Of a DNA stretch of 64,000 nucleotides, positions 1-6,055 are shown one piece after another. The position numbers and the translations under genes were made by a program. Source of the DNA: Paraglaciecola marina (GTDB taxonomy: Bacteria; Pseudomonadota; Gammaproteobacteria; Enterobacterales; Alteromonadaceae); the NCBI RefSeq assembly GCF_004360155.1, contig NZ_SAIS01000009.1:62001-126000 (forward strand). Direction: 5' to 3'. Numbering within the stretch: the stretch's first letter is position 1; each line of letters begins with the position of its first letter. The notes under the pieces are model-generated. The model was not told the origin of the DNA. It made no database searches and was given only the letters and a program-made list of their open reading frames with translations.

Positions 1-36
1 AACATTGATTAAGGCGACGAATTCTTCACTTGTCAT
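1..36 (-). CDS. Start of next inovirus gene (partial, runs off left edge)
   Basis: An ATG at 36-34 opens a frame (first residues MTSEEFVALINV) that stays open to base 1. It overlaps the stop codon of the preceding gene as ATGA, the same coupling used by two other gene pairs in this phage string. By position it should be a virion gene such as a coat protein, but twelve residues are too few to identify it. Confidence 0.45.
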   Translation of the reverse strand, partial: MTSEEFVALINV

Positions 37-281
37 TGAAAAGCATTCCCCGCCCTAAACCCTAGAAACCCACTAAGCGCACATATCAACGCAATAGTGA
101 GAGTTACAGAATCACCAGCCCCAAGACCAGCTTGAGAGAAAGTGAATTCCTGATATTCATCATGTGTAACAAGTAAATACTCGTTTGAATCTACAGAACC
201 GCACTCGTCAGAAGTTGTAGAAACTTCATAATAAAGTTCACTGTTATCTTGATAAGTTGCGGAATGAAGCATACATCTCAT
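33..281 (-). CDS. Small inovirus membrane protein, virion-gene position
   Basis: This 82-residue protein lies just after the ssDNA-binding gene, where filamentous phages encode small virion or accessory proteins. It has a polar, acidic N-terminal half and one hydrophobic segment near the C-terminus (about residues 59-76, TLTIALICALSGFLGF), and no evident signal peptide. Its stop overlaps the start of the next gene as ATGA. A second in-frame ATG at residue 4 is possible. The family is not recognised. The role (minor coat or assembly protein) is inferred only from position, size and the single membrane segment. Confidence 0.6.
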   Translation of the reverse strand: MRCMLHSATYQDNSELYYEVSTTSDECGSVDSNEYLLVTHDEYQEFTFSQAGLGAGDSVTLTIALICALSGFLGFRAGNAFQ

Positions 282-315
282 ATTTATTTACTCGTTACGG
301 AATAAGTGATTGTTA

Positions 316-621
316 TTAAGCAAGCTTCTTAACATCTGTTACGATGTTTTTACTTGGGTCTTTCGGGTTGGCATTAAGGAAAAGTTCAACTTCTGTTAGT
401 GGCTTAACTTGGTTAAATTTCTGAAATACTTCCTGAGAATTGACCATTTCAATTTGCTTCACTTCAAAGCCATTCTTTTGAATGTTGTGGTCACCTTGTA
501 TAAAGTTCTCAGCTGGAACCAAGTACTCAACATACGAAAAGTTATAAGGTTTAGGTGTCCCTGATTTTTTAGAAACCCCTTCACCTTTTGATGCACATAA
601 AAACACTGCTCTTAAAGCCAT
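316..621 (-). CDS. RstB-like / DUF1293-type inovirus ssDNA-binding protein
   Basis: The protein has about 101 residues from the chosen ATG at 621, which has an AAAGGT ribosome site about 6 bases upstream. A longer frame from 696 would run into the initiator gene and lacks such a site. Size and place directly after the RstA-like initiator match RstB of CTX-like phages and the DUF1293 family. The KKSGTPKPYNFSYVEYL segment resembles the N-terminal part of that family as I recall it. The known role in such phages is coating single-stranded phage DNA and assisting integration or packaging. Family assignment is by order and resemblance, not by a search. Confidence 0.65.
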   Translation of the reverse strand: MALRAVFLCASKGEGVSKKSGTPKPYNFSYVEYLVPAENFIQGDHNIQKNGFEVKQIEMVNSQEVFQKFNQVKPLTEVELFLNANPKDPSKNIVTDVKKLA

Positions 622-637
622 AATTGTTACCTTTTGT

Positions 638-1768
638 TTAGGTTGATAAAACGAGTGCATCGGATTTGATGCGAGTTGGAAAATCATCGTCATCAAGTTC
701 AGCCGTGAATAAATCGACTATTTCCTGTGATGAATATTGATGAATTTGTTTGAGTAAATTAATTACTCTGCGACTGTGAAGTACTGCGTATTTAATGCAG
801 TGTTCAGCAGTGGCATTTAATTTTTTAGACTGAAGCTGTATGCGTTCTGGTTGCGTGCCAAATTGGTTTAAGCATGGATAGCTACCAGCAAAATATTTGC
901 TTGGATTGAGCAGCGCATCGAGTGGAATTTCTCTGTCTATGTTTCTTAGTTCTACTTCCCAGCGAACCCAATCAGGATTCTTTTCATCTTTAAGGTGTAA
1001 GCCTTTTTCATAGACTCTTAGCATTTTCCCATTGGTACGTTTGCCAACATAGAAAGAACGGCCAGCACTGGCACAGAGACGACCATTTTTAGCGAGCACA
1101 CCTGATTCATAATAAGCGTAGCTAGGTGGAGTTGTGACTGTGAAAAGTCCTTGCTTAAACATCTTGCGACAGGTATCGATATTGAAGTGGCCTTGAAAAT
1201 CATCGTAAGCCATATCGATTCTGGTAATTCTGACATAACCTAATTCAATACAAAGGTCGTGTAGTTCTTCGAACTTAATAGAGCCACACGCTTTACCCGT
1301 GAGTGAGACCATAGCACCAAAATTTTCAGCGCCCCAACAAGCCACACCTACCGGAACACTATCAAACTCTAGGTTTGCACTATTTGGATATCTAAAGCGG
1401 CCGTAATGATTATTTTTCACAGTCCACATTTCATGATCTGAATAACTGAATTCTTCGCCTGACGCATCTTTCCAATCCGATAAATCTTTGTAGTGCTTAC
1501 TCATGCGTGTGTTTAGCTGTGAGATGAATTTAGAGATGTTATCGAACAATATATTATCTGTTGTGGTGACCATTTCTTCTGTAAGAAGGGCTTTATAGTG
1601 GTCGCGGAAATTAATGGTTCTATCTGCTTCAAAGTGTAGTTTTGCTTCCATTTTTAAGCGTTCTAGCTCGACATAATCAAAAGACAGTGTCAGATAGTCG
1701 ATAATGCACTTATCAGTCGAAGGCGCCAGAGTCATAGAGTCGCTGCCAGTTTTCGGGGGTAACTTCAT
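638..1768 (-). CDS. Inovirus replication initiation protein (RstA-like, Rep_trans family)
   Basis: This 376-residue protein is the rolling-circle initiator of the phage. It carries the pattern of the replication-initiation-factor family: RITRIDMAYDDF around residues 180-191, then FYVGKRTNGKMLRVYEKG, which matches the family's YxG...RxYxKG block, and an arginine/tryptophan-rich segment (WVRWEVELR) after it. The length matches CTXphi RstA (about 360). The start at 1768 follows GAAGAG; an internal ATG at 1735 is possible. The gene begins inside the end of the 78-residue upstream gene, and the ssDNA-binding gene starts 16 bases after it. It should nick the double-strand origin, which I could not locate. 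Confidence 0.85.
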   Translation of the reverse strand: MKLPPKTGSDSMTLAPSTDKCIIDYLTLSFDYVELERLKMEAKLHFEADRTINFRDHYKALLTEEMVTTTDNILFDNISKFISQLNTRMSKHYKDLSDWKDASGEEFSYSDHEMWTVKNNHYGRFRYPNSANLEFDSVPVGVACWGAENFGAMVSLTGKACGSIKFEELHDLCIELGYVRITRIDMAYDDFQGHFNIDTCRKMFKQGLFTVTTPPSYAYYESGVLAKNGRLCASAGRSFYVGKRTNGKMLRVYEKGLHLKDEKNPDWVRWEVELRNIDREIPLDALLNPSKYFAGSYPCLNQFGTQPERIQLQSKKLNATAEHCIKYAVLHSRRVINLLKQIHQYSSQEIVDLFTAELDDDDFPTRIKSDALVLST

Positions 1769-1949
1769 AAAATTCTATCTCTTCGCCGTAGGCTTTAAGG
1801 CAGTGATGGACAAGTTGAGCGTATGAATCGAACTCAAGAGGGAAATCAATAGAATCTGGCTGAAAAGACCACATGCCACATACTCGGTCAAAGTAAATAA
1901 TGCGCTTCTTATGCGGCTCATTGTCGAAGGTGAAGCAATTGTTTGGCAT
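1713..1949 (-). CDS. Conserved-looking small phage protein, 78 aa
   Basis: This frame starts at an ATG with a good AAGGTG ribosome site 8-9 bases upstream and ends inside the start of the replication initiator, a coupling typical of inovirus early genes. The product is soluble, acidic and aromatic-rich (NEPHKKRIIYFDRVCGMWSF), with no membrane segment. No function is recognised. It is preferred over the 90-residue frame that overlaps it, because it has the better ribosome site and a normal globular composition. Confidence 0.6.
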   Translation of the reverse strand: MPNNCFTFDNEPHKKRIIYFDRVCGMWSFQPDSIDFPLEFDSYAQLVHHCLKAYGEEIEFYEVTPENWQRLYDSGAFD

Positions 1950-2047
1950 TTGGTTACACCTTGGTCAATTGTAGTTACTGTTGTTGCTGGCTTTATCGCT
2001 ATACAGCGACTGGTGCAAATGCCGTCAACGCAATGTTTGCAAGTCAT
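1775..2047 (-). CDS. Possible small Cys-rich phage ORF, overlapping another frame
   Basis: The ATG at 2047 overlaps the stop of the upstream gene as ATGA, the coupling used elsewhere in this operon. The first residues are cysteine-rich (MTCKHCVDGICTSRC). After about 33 residues the frame lies fully over the 78-residue gene in another frame and becomes low-complexity and hydrophobic. The beginning may be a genuine small coupled gene, but the downstream part looks like shadow coding. I cannot tell which from one sequence. Confidence 0.3.
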   Translation of the reverse strand: MTCKHCVDGICTSRCIAIKPATTVTTIDQGVTKCQTIASPSTMSRIRSALFTLTEYVACGLFSQILLISLLSSIHTLNLSITALKPTAKR

Positions 2048-2343
2048 GATAAACCCACAAATAATTTAACGGGTTGAAGGATTTTCTCGCCATTCTTAAG
2101 GGCTTTTAGCAATCTTGATGCTGTAGGACTGGAAAATATTATTTGTGTTGGTCTATCGGTGAATTCGAGGCTTTGCTCGTAATTTTCAGGGCATGTATTA
2201 CAAAGCTCTAAGTATTCTTCAAGCGTTACAGTGCAAGCTGTTTTATGTGTGACAGTTTCGTAAAATACTTTGTTTAGTATTTCCGATGAATCCTCAAGGT
2301 TAATTATGGCGTTTTGTGTCACCACTGCTGTTAAATTATTCAT
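2044..2343 (-). CDS. Small inovirus early protein, 99 aa, unknown function
   Basis: The ATG at 2343 overlaps the stop of the excisionase-like gene (ATGA), and its own stop overlaps the next ATG in the same way, so it is part of one coupled early transcript. The product is soluble, with an acidic helical N-terminal half (VTLEEYLELCNTCPENYEQ) and a basic C-terminus. No known domain is recognised. Position between the regulator and the initiator suggests a replication or regulatory accessory. Confidence 0.55.
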   Translation of the reverse strand: MNNLTAVVTQNAIINLEDSSEILNKVFYETVTHKTACTVTLEEYLELCNTCPENYEQSLEFTDRPTQIIFSSPTASRLLKALKNGEKILQPVKLFVGLS

Positions 2344-2582
2344 TTTGAGAACACGCTAACGCCAGAGGCGCGAAGACGTTCAACCGTGATTTTTGTTAGG
2401 TCTACGTATCGAGTGACGCGCTTACCTTGACCCTTTGTTCTAGAAACAGCGTTTGCATGTCGGTACTCTGGAATATCACCTTTATCTAATTGGCCTCTAA
2501 TCGCTCCCTCGGTTTCACCTGTCATTTTTGCGTACTCAGACGGGCTCACGTAAGGTGCTGGTATAGCTAGTAATACTTGCAT
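2340..2582 (-). CDS. Small winged-helix DNA-binding protein (excisionase / Cox-like)
   Basis: This is the first gene of the leftward phage operon, transcribed away from the repressor across the operator region. The 80-residue product has a MerR/excisionase-like arrangement: YVSPSEYAKMTGETEGAIRGQLDKGD (helix-turn-helix with the recognition helix ending in a gly-asp turn, residues 11-36), then a basic wing with YRHANAV and KGQGKRVTRYVDL. Such proteins in temperate phages act as excisionase, as early-promoter regulator, or both. An AAAGAAG ribosome site precedes the ATG. The exact role is inferred. Confidence 0.65.
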   Translation of the reverse strand: MQVLLAIPAPYVSPSEYAKMTGETEGAIRGQLDKGDIPEYRHANAVSRTKGQGKRVTRYVDLTKITVERLRASGVSVFSK

Positions 2583-2612
2583 GGCATATACTTCTTTTAG
2601 TGGTTTATAGGG

Positions 2613-2654
2613 TTATCCCAATAGGTTTAATATTAGTTATCCCTATAGGGATAA
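2613..2654. promoter_or_regulatory. Paired repressor operators between divergent phage genes
   Basis: A perfect 18-bp palindrome, TTATCCCTATAGGGATAA, lies at 2637-2654. A second site at 2613-2630 (TTATCCCAATAGGTTTAA) matches it at 15 of 18 positions, 24 bp away. Both lie between the excisionase-like gene and the CI/RstR-type repressor. This is the arrangement expected for autoregulated lysogeny control; the repressor binding them is inferred. Confidence 0.75.
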
Positions 2655-2669
2655 TGCAAATAACATTTA

Positions 2670-2684
2670 CATCTATAGGTATTC
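2670..2684. promoter_or_regulatory. Third, degenerate operator overlapping the repressor ribosome site
   Basis: CATCTATAGGTATTC shares the CTATAGG core of the palindromic operators, and its AGG also sits where the ribosome site of the repressor gene would be. Occupancy here could give negative autoregulation. It is a weaker match than the two upstream sites. Confidence 0.4.
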
Positions 2685-2688
2685 TTTT

Positions 2689-3132
2689 ATGGAATTAGAC
2701 GCTATTTTAGAGAGGTTGATGCTAGTAACTGGGCAAAAATCAAATAGGTCTTTATGTATTTTTTTGGGGATTCCACCGACAACAGCAGGCAATTGGAAAA
2801 TGAGAGGAACAATTCCCTATCAAGCCTGTTTAATTGCTGAAGAAAAAACTGGCTATTTAATGAAGTGGCTATTGACTGGCGAGGGTCCCCAAAAACATGG
2901 AGAACCCATCATTAAAACTGTAGATGAAGAAAAGTTAATTGAAGACTTTGTTGAAGTAGTCGCTCAAGGTTTTAACCTTAAGTTTATGAAAATGACCGAA
3001 GATACGACAGAAGAAACAATGGGGTATTTAGCTAAAATGCTTTATACCAAAACCACTGGGCAAATATCTATTCCTAAGGCTAATGCTGAAAGTAAAAATC
3101 AGAAGCCGAAAGTTACTATGAAGTATCCGTGA
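2689..3132 (+). CDS. Phage repressor, CI/RstR-type N-terminal HTH
   Basis: This 147-residue protein begins with a bacteriophage-CI-type helix-turn-helix: it has LCIFLGIPPTTAGNWKMRG (residues 22-40) and then IPYQACLIAEEKTGYLMKWLLTGEGP, the tail of that domain family. The C-terminal part is helical and has no LexA-like Ser-Lys peptidase motif, so induction by RecA cleavage is not suggested. It is divergent from the leftward phage operon across palindromic operators, so it is the likely immunity repressor. The HNH gene follows 25 bp downstream in the same direction and may be expressed in the lysogen with it. Confidence 0.8.
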   Translation: MELDAILERLMLVTGQKSNRSLCIFLGIPPTTAGNWKMRGTIPYQACLIAEEKTGYLMKWLLTGEGPQKHGEPIIKTVDEEKLIEDFVEVVAQGFNLKFMKMTEDTTEETMGYLAKMLYTKTTGQISIPKANAESKNQKPKVTMKYP

Positions 3133-3157
3133 AGTTGTTAGGGTAATAGGAAATTAA

Positions 3158-3880
3158 ATGACAAAAGAGCAACAATATAAATACAAAGGAAATAGATGCT
3201 CAATATGTGGTATGACTGTCCAAGAAATGGTGAGCCGTTATGGTACCTTCAGTCGAATGTTCGAACTTCACCATATTGATCCGGATAAAAAAGATTCTAA
3301 TTACAATAATCTCATAAAACAAAACCTTTCAGCAAAGCAACTTGATGAAATAGATAAATGCATTTTACTTTGTCGCGTTTGTCATGGCGTGGTACATGCG
3401 CAAGATGTAAAAATAAATGGAGAAATAAAATTAAGCTTCAATGGTCGTGAAGTATCGCAAAAAATATCAGGTTGGTTAGTTATCGATCAGAAAAAACAAT
3501 CATTCCAATTTTTATGCGAGGAAAAATTATTAATTGAGCCTTACGTTGATCAAGTTGCAAAACAAAGCAAAGGAATTATATTCGGTGTGGATATAAATGA
3601 CGGCAATCATCTGATAAGTCAAATAAAGCTTTTAAAAAATAACGAAAGTTACAAGGTTTGGAAAGCTGAAACAAATGAGTTAATGCTTCAAGTGACAAGA
3701 AGAGACCAAACTCTTATATTTGAAATTAAAATAGCCTTCAGGTTTTGTGAATTGGATGGTAGTGGACTACCAAAGGGTGAAAGGTATTGGTATCGGAATG
3801 GAATTATTCTCTATGAAAATGGAGAAGTTCAAACAGAAGGTGTATTAATAAACCATCTAGACATTGATTATTTACCTTAA
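3158..3880 (+). CDS. HNH endonuclease-domain protein with unassigned C-terminal domain (phage cargo)
   Basis: The first ~85 residues form a zinc-binding HNH fold: CSIC at 14-17, the histidine pair in FELHHIDPDKKDSNYNNLI at 38-39, then CILLCRVCHGVVH with C72, C75 and H80. The remaining ~155 residues are a beta-rich region I do not recognise. The gene follows the phage repressor by 25 bp with a TAGGAAA ribosome site, so it is probably co-transcribed with it and expressed in the prophage state. That context fits a cargo or phage-exclusion nuclease better than a packaging nuclease, which inoviruses do not need. The role is inferred. Confidence 0.7.
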   Translation: MTKEQQYKYKGNRCSICGMTVQEMVSRYGTFSRMFELHHIDPDKKDSNYNNLIKQNLSAKQLDEIDKCILLCRVCHGVVHAQDVKINGEIKLSFNGREVSQKISGWLVIDQKKQSFQFLCEEKLLIEPYVDQVAKQSKGIIFGVDINDGNHLISQIKLLKNNESYKVWKAETNELMLQVTRRDQTLIFEIKIAFRFCELDGSGLPKGERYWYRNGIILYENGEVQTEGVLINHLDIDYLP

Positions 3881-3998
3881 CAAGCCAGCCAATAGGGCAA
3901 ATAAAAATGTTTAGATATTTCGCTACAAAGTTGGCTTCAAGAAAACTATTCCCCAAATACAATAACAATGTGTCTTTCTCTTTCCTCTTCAAGGTCGG

Positions 3999-4646
3999 TC
4001 AGAACCTGTAATTACTTGAACTAGATAAATCAGTTAAATTCTTGTCCGTTGGTAAATTTTTAGTGAATGCTTCCCATTTTTCTAACTCTCTTGCTCTCTG
4101 TAACGGTGGCATACCTTGCAAAGATTGAAACCAATTTACAGAACGGTTATGAGCGGCGTGGGGTATATTGATTAACGTTTCATCATGCTTGAATAAACCT
4201 ATAAACAAAGCTATTACAAATCCAATTTGAATTGTTGATTTAGCAAACAAAATAATAAACCACGTCATTTCATGATTAATGGTATACCTGTCAATACAAT
4301 CAATAATATTAAAAGCTACGGTTGTAAGGAATGCTATTCTTATTAACTTAAACGAAATGCTTTTCACTAAAGAAAGTCTTTTATGAAAGTAATCTAAAAT
4401 CCAGACCGCAATTAGGCTAAATAAAATCCATGAGCAATACCATACCACTCGGCCGGAATGGATTCCCAAAGTAAGGATGAATTCAAATAGAGGGTTCTCT
4501 AAAAGAGTAATGATTTCAAAAAAAATCATTACTATAGAAGATACAACATGGCTATTTAACCGCTTAAACAAAAGAATACTCGTTATCAACGACAACGAGT
4601 AAAAATATATGAAATAGCTTTCAACTCCTATAAAGAATTGTTCCAT
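3999..4646 (-). CDS. Polytopic membrane protein, unknown function (prophage cargo)
   Basis: The 215-residue product has about five hydrophobic segments in the first ~160 residues (for example SLSLITSILLF, IVMIFFEIITLL, WILFSLIAVWILDYF, IAFLTTVAFNIIDCI, IQIGFVIALFIGLF) and a hydrophilic C-terminal tail of ~50 residues that is probably cytoplasmic. The ATG lies inside the end of the secreted 44-residue peptide gene with AAGGA upstream, so the pair is translationally coupled. No family is recognised. It is oriented opposite to the genes on both sides, as an autonomous cargo cassette would be. Confidence 0.6.
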   Translation of the reverse strand: MEQFFIGVESYFIYFYSLSLITSILLFKRLNSHVVSSIVMIFFEIITLLENPLFEFILTLGIHSGRVVWYCSWILFSLIAVWILDYFHKRLSLVKSISFKLIRIAFLTTVAFNIIDCIDRYTINHEMTWFIILFAKSTIQIGFVIALFIGLFKHDETLINIPHAAHNRSVNWFQSLQGMPPLQRARELEKWEAFTKNLPTDKNLTDLSSSSNYRF

Positions 4647-4762
4647 TGAATTCCTTGACCAATAACTACAGGTGGCCTCTTAGTACCTAAGCCTGCATTA
4701 GCTGAGAAACTTGAGACAATCAATACTGACAAAAGAGTAAATATATATCCGATTTTTTTCAT
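4628..4762 (-). CDS. 44-residue secreted peptide overlapping the membrane-protein gene
   Basis: An ATG at 4762 with a TTAGGAT ribosome site opens a 44-codon frame. It encodes a textbook signal peptide: MKK, a hydrophobic core, and the cleavage-like SFSANA ending. The mature part is only ~20 residues (starting GLGTKRPP). Its stop at 4628-4630 lies 16 bases inside the next gene. The mature peptide would be exported next to a polytopic membrane protein. Function is unknown; a peptide/partner or peptide/immunity relation is a guess. The signal peptide and coupled overlap make real coding likely despite the length. Confidence 0.6.
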   Translation of the reverse strand: MKKIGYIFTLLSVLIVSSFSANAGLGTKRPPVVIGQGIQWNNSL

Positions 4763-4891
4763 TGTTACAATCCTAATTAGTTAATTCAAGTTAAATATGG
4801 GTAATTTCCCACTCCTAAATTATCGGCAAATATTGTGGAATCAAATCAATATTTTGTTATTTTAAGGCTTTGTGATTTATAAGGTTTAGCT

Positions 4892-5878
4892 TTGAGCATT
4901 AAGAAGCAGAAGGACGGAAGGTATAAACTCGAAATTTATCCTGATGGTAGAGAAGGTAAAAGAGTAAGAAAGCTATTTGAAACTAAGTCTGAAGCGATCC
5001 GTTATGAAAGGCATATTTTAGATTCTGCTAATAATGACCCATGGAACAAAAAAGAAATAATAGATAATAGAAAGTTAAGCGAACTGGCCAAACGGTACTA
5101 TGAACTATATGGCAAATCACTTAAGGATTCTGTTAATGCGATGCGTTATATAAATAGAACGGTAGCAGCATTAAACGACCCTAAAGGCATTGATTTAACA
5201 AAAGCTATATATACAGAATATAGAACACAAAAGATAAAGGACGGCTTTAAAAACAATACACTGAACAATGAGCTAATGCGTATTAAAGGAATGTTTAATA
5301 AGTTATTCGAACTAAAAGACATTCATTATAAGCCACCTCTTTTAGGCCTTAAAAAGCTTAAAGTTGATGATGCTGAGAAGACTTACTTAGAATTGCCAGA
5401 GCTAAAAATACTTATGGAAGCCCTTAAGAAAGCAAATAATGATTGTTATATGACTGCTAAGTTATGTGCCAGTACAGGGGCTAGATGGGGCGAAGCTGAA
5501 AGCATGGAATCCAGACGACTAAAAAAATACAGTGTGTACTACTCCAAAACAAAAAGTGCTAGAAATAGAACTGTTGGTATTACCTCTGATTTTTATAATG
5601 AATTACCCAAGAAAAGAGGCTTGATATTCTCGCCTACTTACAAGGTTTTTCTAGCTGTTTTTCATGGGTTAAAGCTTGATGTTCCAAAGGGCCAAGCAAC
5701 ACATATATTAAGACATACATTTGCTACTCACTTTATGAAGAATGGCGGTAACATTTTAGATTTACAAAAAATATTAGGTCATTCAGATATCAAGATGACC
5801 ATGATTTATGCCCATCACAGCCCAGAGTATACTGAGCACGCTATTAAACTAAATCCAATCGCAAAGATACTTGAGTAA
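4892..5878 (+). CDS. Tyrosine recombinase / phage integrase
   Basis: This 328-residue integrase has an N-terminal Arm-DNA-binding-like segment (MSIKKQKDGRYKLEIYPDGR), a core-binding domain, and the catalytic domain. The catalytic residues are the first Arg in GARWGE (about residue 198), H-x-x-R in HILRH (about 271-274), the His of LGHSD and the Tyr of MTMIYAHHS (about 305). It starts at TTG with AAGG 7 bases upstream. The gene is the last of the element and faces outward, so the right attachment site should lie within the next ~175 bp. The type resembles integrases of P2-like phages and Vibrio/Shewanella inoviruses. Confidence 0.88.
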   Translation: MSIKKQKDGRYKLEIYPDGREGKRVRKLFETKSEAIRYERHILDSANNDPWNKKEIIDNRKLSELAKRYYELYGKSLKDSVNAMRYINRTVAALNDPKGIDLTKAIYTEYRTQKIKDGFKNNTLNNELMRIKGMFNKLFELKDIHYKPPLLGLKKLKVDDAEKTYLELPELKILMEALKKANNDCYMTAKLCASTGARWGEAESMESRRLKKYSVYYSKTKSARNRTVGITSDFYNELPKKRGLIFSPTYKVFLAVFHGLKLDVPKGQATHILRHTFATHFMKNGGNILDLQKILGHSDIKMTMIYAHHSPEYTEHAIKLNPIAKILE

Positions 5879-5897
5879 TGGCGGCAAAATGGCGGCA
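5877..5897 (+). repeat. Tandem AATGGCGGCA repeat at integrase 3' end
   Basis: Two exact copies of AATGGCGGCA (5877-5886 and 5888-5897) begin on the last bases of the integrase stop codon, 11 bp apart. They stand out in composition from the AT-rich surroundings. Position next to an integrase suggests arm-type or core recombinase sites. The 158 bp that follow up to the next gene hold no other obvious gene. Confidence 0.5.
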
Positions 5898-6012
5898 TTT
5901 GTTTGGTTTAAGGTGTTTTTATGTGTTTTTTGGTGTGCTTTACTATTTTTATAAGCAGAGCTTAAACCTTGTGTAGCGCTGCATGACGTGTTTTTAGAGA
6001 GATTTTTGAGCA

Positions 6013-6043
6013 TAAAAAAAAGGCTCATTAAGAGCCTTTATTA
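6013..6043 (-). terminator. Intrinsic terminator of the PEP-CTERM gene
   Basis: AAAGGCTC / GAGCCTTT arms (6019-6026 and 6032-6039) with a 5-base loop are followed on the minus strand by a run of T. It lies just after the stop of the PEP-CTERM gene at 6056. Confidence 0.85.
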
Positions 6044-6055
6044 GAACAGTAAATA

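Larger units (their letters stand above)
1..5897. mobile_element. Integrated inovirus (filamentous phage), right-hand part; left end outside the window
   Basis: The stretch has the gene order of a CTX-like filamentous phage: repressor, divergent replication initiator (RstA type), ssDNA-binding protein (RstB position), a small membrane protein, and then the start of the next gene leaving at base 1. A tyrosine integrase closes the right side and a chromosomal gene with its own terminator begins at 6056. The morphogenesis genes (major coat, pIII, pVI, Zot/pI) are not visible and would lie to the left. Using its own integrase rather than host XerCD at dif separates it from classical CTXphi. The left attachment site cannot be seen, so the left boundary given is only the window edge. 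Confidence 0.8.

Noticed and set aside
1018-1236. 72-aa reading frame on the minus strand inside the replication initiator
   Set aside because: It lies wholly inside a well-supported gene in another frame and has no ribosome site or recognisable composition.
5879-6055. dif site for XerCD-mediated phage integration
   Set aside because: No sequence here resembles the 28-bp dif consensus, and the element encodes its own integrase.
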